From the NCBI RefSeq assembly GCF_026410545.1, contig NZ_JAPMIT010000001.1:992001-1056000 (forward strand): DNA of 64,000 nucleotides. Reading direction: 5' to 3'. Under the pieces are notes generated by a model. It did no database searches. It saw nothing but the letters and a program-made list of their open reading frames with translations, and was not told where the DNA came from. The position numbers were made by a program, and so were the translations under genes. Below are positions 59,959 through 64,000 of this stretch, one piece after another; the stretch's first letter is position 1; each line of letters starts with the position of its first letter. The stretch comes from Microbacterium sp. STN6 (GTDB taxonomy: Bacteria; Actinomycetota; Actinomycetes; Actinomycetales; Microbacteriaceae).

Positions 59959-61200
59959 ATGGCAGGGATGAAGATCTTCGGGATCGTGCTCGCGGGCGGC
60001 GAGGGCAAGAGGCTGATGCCGCTCACCGGGGACCGGGCGAAGCCTGCCGTTCCCTTCGGCGGGCAGTACCGGCTGATCGACTTCGCGCTCTCCAACCTCA
60101 TCAACTCCGGGCTGCGCCAGGTCGTGGTTCTCACCCAGTACAAGTCGCACAGCCTCGACCGCCACGTCTCCCAGACGTGGCGGCTCTCTGGTCTTCTTGA
60201 CTCGTACGTCGCCTCGGTGCCTGCGCAGCAGCGTCTCGGCAAGCGCTGGTTCAGCGGGTCTGCCGACGCCATTCTGCAGAGCCTCAATCTTCTGCGCGAC
60301 GAGAAGCCCGACATTGTGGTGGTGGTCGGCGCCGACCACGTGTACCGCATGGACTTCGACCAGATGATTCAGGCGCACATCGCCTCCGGCGCGCCGGCGA
60401 CGGTCGCCGCGATCCGTCAGCCGATCTCGCTGGCCGACCAGTTCGGCGTGATCCAGGTGAACGAGAAGGAGCCGACGCGCATCGAGGCGTTCCTCGAGAA
60501 GCCGAAGGATCCGGTGGGCCTGCCCGACGCGCCGCACGAGGTGCTGGCTTCGATGGGCAACTACGTCTTCGACGCGCAGGCGCTCATCGACGCGGTGATC
60601 CGCGACGGCGACCGGCCGGATTCGAGCCACGACATGGGCGGTGACATCATCCCCGACTTCGTCGCCCGCGGCGAGGCCGGCGTGTACGACTTCAAGCGCA
60701 ACGACGTGCCAGGCTCCACCGACCGCGACCGCTACTACTGGCGTGATGTCGGCACGATCGACTCGTTCTTCGAGGCCCACCAGGACCTCATCTCCGCGCT
60801 GCCGGTGTTCAACCTGTACAACAACGAGTGGCCCATCTTCAGCCAGCAGGTCAACTCCCCGCCCGCCAAGATCGTGCGAGACGGCCGGGGCGACCTGGGA
60901 ACGACCATCGACTCCATCGTCTCGCTCGGCTCCGTCATCTCCGGCGCACACCTGGAGCGAAGCGTGCTCGGCCCGTGGGCGGTCGTGGAATCCGGCGCGC
61001 ATGTCGTCGACTCGGTCGTGTTCGAACGGGCCGACATCGAGCCGAACGCGTATGTCGTGCGGGCTATCCTTGACAAGGATGTCGTGGTCAGCGCGGGCGC
61101 GAAGGTCGGCGTCGATCCGGCGCGAGACCTCGCGAGAGGCTTCACCGTCACGGAATCCGGCATCACCGTCGTCGGCAAGGGAGTACACGTCGTTCCATGA
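59959..61200 (+). CDS. glgC: Glucose-1-phosphate adenylyltransferase
   Basis: The 413-aa product has [46 protein letters not shown] (pyrophosphorylase GGxGxRL..LT motif and PAVPFGG substrate loop) and the C-terminal left-handed beta helix ([39 protein letters not shown]). It makes ADP-glucose from ATP and glucose-1-phosphate. Start ATG 59959 (or 59968, with GGAGG at ideal spacing, [13 protein letters not shown]). Divergent from glgM, which uses its product. Confidence 0.96.
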   Translation: MAGMKIFGIVLAGGEGKRLMPLTGDRAKPAVPFGGQYRLIDFALSNLINSGLRQVVVLTQYKSHSLDRHVSQTWRLSGLLDSYVASVPAQQRLGKRWFSGSADAILQSLNLLRDEKPDIVVVVGADHVYRMDFDQMIQAHIASGAPATVAAIRQPISLADQFGVIQVNEKEPTRIEAFLEKPKDPVGLPDAPHEVLASMGNYVFDAQALIDAVIRDGDRPDSSHDMGGDIIPDFVARGEAGVYDFKRNDVPGSTDRDRYYWRDVGTIDSFFEAHQDLISALPVFNLYNNEWPIFSQQVNSPPAKIVRDGRGDLGTTIDSIVSLGSVISGAHLERSVLGPWAVVESGAHVVDSVVFERADIEPNAYVVRAILDKDVVVSAGAKVGVDPARDLARGFTVTESGITVVGKGVHVVP

Positions 61201-61213
61201 AGCAGCACGCTCG

Positions 61214-61864
61214 ATGAGCGCCCAGGCGGCCCGGTTCCTTCTCGTGCTCGACGCCGACTCCACGCTGATCCATGACGAGGTCATTGAGCTGCTTGCGGAT
61301 GCCGCAGGCTCACGCCCGCTCGTCGCTGACATCACCGAGCGAGCCATGCGTGGCGAGATCGACTTCGCGCAGAGTCTGACCGAGCGCGTCGCAACGCTCG
61401 CGGGGCTCGAGGCGGGCGTCTTCGACGAGGTGCGCGAACGCATCCGCGTGACCGATGGCGTGCCGGAGCTCATCGCCGGAGTGCATAGGGCCGGCGGCCT
61501 CATCGGCGTCGTCTCGGGCGGCTTCCACGAGGTGCTCGACCCGCTCGCGGCGTCGCTCGGCGTCGATCGGTGGCGGGCGAACCGGCTCGAGAGCGTCGAC
61601 GGGCGGCTCACCGGCGCCGTGCGCGGCGGGATCGTGGACGCGCAGGCGAAGGCGCGCGCCCTCAGCGAGTGGGCCGACGAGGCCGGCGTACCGATCGAGC
61701 GCACGATCGCGGTGGGCGACGGCGCGAACGACCTCGCCATGATGGAGAGGGCCGCACTGTCGGTGGCGTTCAATGCGAAGCCGCGCGTGCGTGAGGCAGC
61801 CGACGTCGCGATCGGCGGGCGCGACCTCAGCCAGGTTCTGCCGTTGCTCGGCCTGCGCGGCTGA
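61214..61864 (+). CDS. serB: Phosphoserine phosphatase
   Basis: The 216-aa HAD-fold product has LLVLDADSTLIHDEVIELLADAAG (DxDST nucleophile), GGLIGVVSGGFHEVLDPLA (motif II Ser), and IAVGDGANDLAMMERAALSVAFNAKP (motif III GDGAND). It resembles the catalytic domain of SerB without the N-terminal ACT regulatory domain seen in many actinobacterial SerB proteins. It dephosphorylates phosphoserine, the last step of serine synthesis. It starts 13 bp after glgC, probably read through from that transcript. Confidence 0.92.
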   Translation: MSAQAARFLLVLDADSTLIHDEVIELLADAAGSRPLVADITERAMRGEIDFAQSLTERVATLAGLEAGVFDEVRERIRVTDGVPELIAGVHRAGGLIGVVSGGFHEVLDPLAASLGVDRWRANRLESVDGRLTGAVRGGIVDAQAKARALSEWADEAGVPIERTIAVGDGANDLAMMERAALSVAFNAKPRVREAADVAIGGRDLSQVLPLLGLRG

Positions 61865-61882
61865 CGGCTGCCGCGGGCGCTT

Positions 61883-63130
61883 CTAGCGGATCATGCCCGC
61901 CGCGACCGTGCGGTTCGTCGTCTCGTCGACGAGGATGAATGCCCCCGTCGCCCGGTTCGACAGATAGGCGTCGGTGAGCAGCGGCTGGGTCGTGCGCAGG
62001 GTGATGCGGCCGATGTCGTTGAGCTCGAGCGTGGTCGCCTGCTCGTCGCGGTGCAGCGTGTTGACGTCGACGCGATACGCCACGTCTCGCACGCGCGCTC
62101 TGGCCCAGCGCGTCGTGTGCTTGATGGCGTAGGTGCGGCCGGGCTGCAGAGCGCTCGTCTCATCCATCCAGCACACCGTCGCGTCGAGCTCTTGGGTGAC
62201 GATGGGCTTGTTGCCCGGGCGCACGAGCATGTCGCCGCGGCTGATGTCGATGTCGTCCTCAAGCAGGATCGTCGCCACCTGCGGTGGGAACGTCTCCTGC
62301 AGCGGTCCCTCGGGGCTGTCGATGCCGACGACGGTGGACTCGAACCCGCTCGGCAGCACCATCACCTTATCGCCGACGCGCAGCGAGCCACTGGCGATCG
62401 AGCCGGCGTAGCCGCGGTAGTCGTGGTGCTCGCTGGAGCGCGGACGAATCACGTACTGCACCGGGAAGCGAGTGTCGACGAGGTTGCGGTCGCTCGCGAC
62501 GTACAGCCGCTCGAGGTGGTGCAGCAGCGTCGGCCCGTCGTACCAGTCGAGGTTGACACCGTGATCGACCACGTTCTCGCCGGTGAGAGCCGAGACGGGA
62601 ATGAACGTCAGGTCCTTCGCCCGCAGCCGCCTGGCGAACTGGCTGAACTCGGTGCGGACCGCTTCGAACGCTTCCTCGGACCAGTCCACGAGGTCCATCT
62701 TGTTGACGCACACGACGAGGTGCGGAACGCCGAGCAGGGTCGCGAGGAACGCGTGCCTGCGGCTCTGCTCGGTGACGCCCTTGCGCACGTCGATCAGGAT
62801 CATCGCGACGTTGGCCGTCGACGCGCCCGTCACCATGTTGCGGGTGTACTGCGGATGCCCCGGAGTGTCCGCAATGACGAATTTGCGCTTGGGGGTCGCG
62901 ACATAGCGGTAGGCGACATCGATCGTGATGCCCTGCTCGCGCTCGGCGCGCAGCCCGTCTGTCACGAGGGCGAGGTCGGTGGTTTCGCTCCCCCGCTGCT
63001 TGGAGACGCGGTCCGCGGCCTCGAGCTGGTCGGTGAAGAGCGTCTTGCTGTCGAAGAGCAGGCGGCCGATGAGCGTGCTCTTGCCGTCGTCGACGCTCCC
63101 GGCGGTGGCAACGCGCAGCAGATCCGTCAT
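61883..63130 (-). CDS. cysN: Sulfate adenylyltransferase subunit 1 (GTPase) CysN
   Basis: The 415-aa product has the G-domain LLRVATAGSVDDGKSTLIGRLLFDSKTL (G1 P-loop), QGITIDVAYRYVATPKRKFVIADTPGHPQYTRNM (G3 DTPGH), and VVCVNKMDLVDW (G4 NKxD). Translation-factor-like beta-barrel domains follow. There is no fused APS kinase (CysC). With CysD it makes adenosine 5'-phosphosulfate from sulfate and ATP, powered by GTP. Its ATG shares one base with the cysD stop (TGATG), so it is translationally coupled. It ends 18 bp from the stop of the convergent serB gene. Confidence 0.97.
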   Translation of the reverse strand: MTDLLRVATAGSVDDGKSTLIGRLLFDSKTLFTDQLEAADRVSKQRGSETTDLALVTDGLRAEREQGITIDVAYRYVATPKRKFVIADTPGHPQYTRNMVTGASTANVAMILIDVRKGVTEQSRRHAFLATLLGVPHLVVCVNKMDLVDWSEEAFEAVRTEFSQFARRLRAKDLTFIPVSALTGENVVDHGVNLDWYDGPTLLHHLERLYVASDRNLVDTRFPVQYVIRPRSSEHHDYRGYAGSIASGSLRVGDKVMVLPSGFESTVVGIDSPEGPLQETFPPQVATILLEDDIDISRGDMLVRPGNKPIVTQELDATVCWMDETSALQPGRTYAIKHTTRWARARVRDVAYRVDVNTLHRDEQATTLELNDIGRITLRTTQPLLTDAYLSNRATGAFILVDETTNRTVAAGMIR

Positions 63131-64000
63131 CAGAAATACCCTTCCTTCTTGCGATCCTCCATGGAGGTCTCGCTCACGCGGTCATCGCCCCTGGTCGCGC
63201 CACGCTCGGTCAGGCGCACCTCGGCGATCTCACGGATCACCTTCTCGACGGTGTCCGCATCCGATTCGACGGCGGCGGTGAGGTTGGCGTCGCCCATGGT
63301 GCGGTAGCGCACCCGGCGCGGTGCCGAGGTTTCGTCGTCGGTGAGCGTGACGAAGTCGTTCACCTCGAAGAGCATGCCGCGGCGGTCGACGACCTCGCGC
63401 TCGGCGGCCAGGTAGCGTGCGGGAATCTCGACACCCTCGGCGCCGATGTATTCCCAGATGGCCAGCTCTGTCCAGTTCGAGAGGGGGAAGACGCGGATGC
63501 TCTCCCCCGGCGCGACACGGCCGTTGTAGAGCTCCCAGATCTCGGGCCGCTGGTTCTTGGGGTCCCACTGCCCGAAGTCGTCGCGGAACGAGAAGATGCG
63601 CTCCTTCGCCCTGGCCTTCTCCTCGTCGCGCCTGGCTCCGCCGAAGAGCGCGTCGAAGCCGTGCTCCTCGGCCGCCGCGAGCAGCACTGGGGTCTGGATG
63701 CGATTGCGGGAGCCGTCGGCCGGCTCCGTGACGAGGCCCCGCTCAATGGCGTCTGGCACGCTCGCGACGATGAGGCGGGCGCCGGCGCGCTCGATCGCTC
63801 GGTCGCGGAACTCGATCACGTCGGGGAAGTTGAGCCCCGTATCGACGTGCATGACGGGGAACGGGATGGGCGCGGGAGCGAACGCCTTCTGCGCGAGGTG
63901 CAGCATGACGAGCGAATCCTTGCCGCCGGAGAAAAGCAGGCAGGGTCGCTGCATCTCGGCCGCGACCTCACGGAAGATGTAGATGCTCTCGGCCTCGAGC
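63130..64000 (-). CDS. cysD: Sulfate adenylyltransferase subunit 2 CysD (5' end beyond window)
   Basis: The frame is open to the right edge, so the N-terminus is cut. The first visible residues are LEAESIYIFREVAAEMQRPCLLFSGGKDSLVMLHLAQ (the PP-loop motif SGGKDS), followed by VMHVDTGLNFPDVIEFRD. Later motifs are FGGARRDEEKARAKERIFSFRDDFGQWDPKNQRPE and SNWTELAIWEYIGAEGVEIP. It is an ATP-PPi lyase subunit that adenylates sulfate in complex with CysN, whose gene follows with a one-base overlap. Confidence 0.97.
   Translation of the reverse strand, partial: LEAESIYIFREVAAEMQRPCLLFSGGKDSLVMLHLAQKAFAPAPIPFPVMHVDTGLNFPDVIEFRDRAIERAGARLIVASVPDAIERGLVTEPADGSRNRIQTPVLLAAAEEHGFDALFGGARRDEEKARAKERIFSFRDDFGQWDPKNQRPEIWELYNGRVAPGESIRVFPLSNWTELAIWEYIGAEGVEIPARYLAAEREVVDRRGMLFEVNDFVTLTDDETSAPRRVRYRTMGDANLTAAVESDADTVEKVIREIAEVRLTERGATRGDDRVSETSMEDRKKEGYF

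Overview
The window is high-GC DNA from an actinomycete, most likely a member of the Microbacteriaceae (Micrococcales). This placement is an inference. It rests on strong G/C third-position use, frequent GTG starts, a mycothiol ligase gene (mshC), rbpA, the pafBC-tatAC-helY block, and many apparently leaderless genes with a TANNNT box 6-8 nt before the start codon. No single marker in the window fixes the genus.

Layout. Positions 1-4.3 kb hold small metabolic or regulatory genes: an FBP zinc-finger protein, a VOC protein, an alpha/beta hydrolase, an ABC-2 exporter, and a membrane protein coupled to a small HTH regulator. At 4356-4383 there is a sequence matching the actinobacterial dif (XerCD) consensus, directly beside a MazF/PemK toxin whose antitoxin survives only as a stub. 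From 4.9-15 kb come a short UvrA-type ABC protein, an SGNH hydrolase overlapping a large FAD/Fe-S oxidoreductase, an SDR, an NfeD-SPFH pair, a glycerophosphodiesterase and rbpA. From 15-30 kb a conserved actinobacterial block runs lnt, helY, tatC, tatA, pafC, pafB, FKBP, a HAD-TrmI fusion, PAC2, mshC, uppP and an M20 hydrolase. In relatives the Pup-proteasome genes lie between FKBP and trmI; none are present here.

A tRNA-Leu(GAG) gene at 30.46 kb begins an accessory region. It has a transposase remnant, an AAA ATPase plus PIN-like protein pair (candidate defence cassette), an EcsC-family protein, a frameshifted IS481-type remnant, a start-less coding fragment and a TmrB-like P-loop protein. 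From 36-42.5 kb there is a looser accessory set: TetR, an NADP-binding reductase, a DHFR-like reductase, a lipoprotein, TM2 and DUF3892 proteins, RidA, VOC, and an ArsR-SRPBCC operon with a clear palindromic operator. Core-like genes resume at 42.5 kb: S4 protein, DUF3097, cspA, a LexA-box-controlled DUF222-HNH gene, a DEAD helicase, GDSL hydrolase, D,D-carboxypeptidase, SpoU methyltransferase, sirtuin and phosphatase. The end carries alpha-glucan metabolism (treS; divergent glgC and glgM), ribosomal protein L31 type B, serB and the sulfate-activation pair cysDN, the last cut by the window edge.

A recurring oddity is short tandem repetition. It occurs in intergenic spaces (16 bp x5, 17 bp x3, 19 bp x3, 10 bp x7) and in coding sequence, where hexanucleotide runs encode low-complexity C-terminal tails. 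Several intergenic arrays include the last codons of the neighbouring gene.
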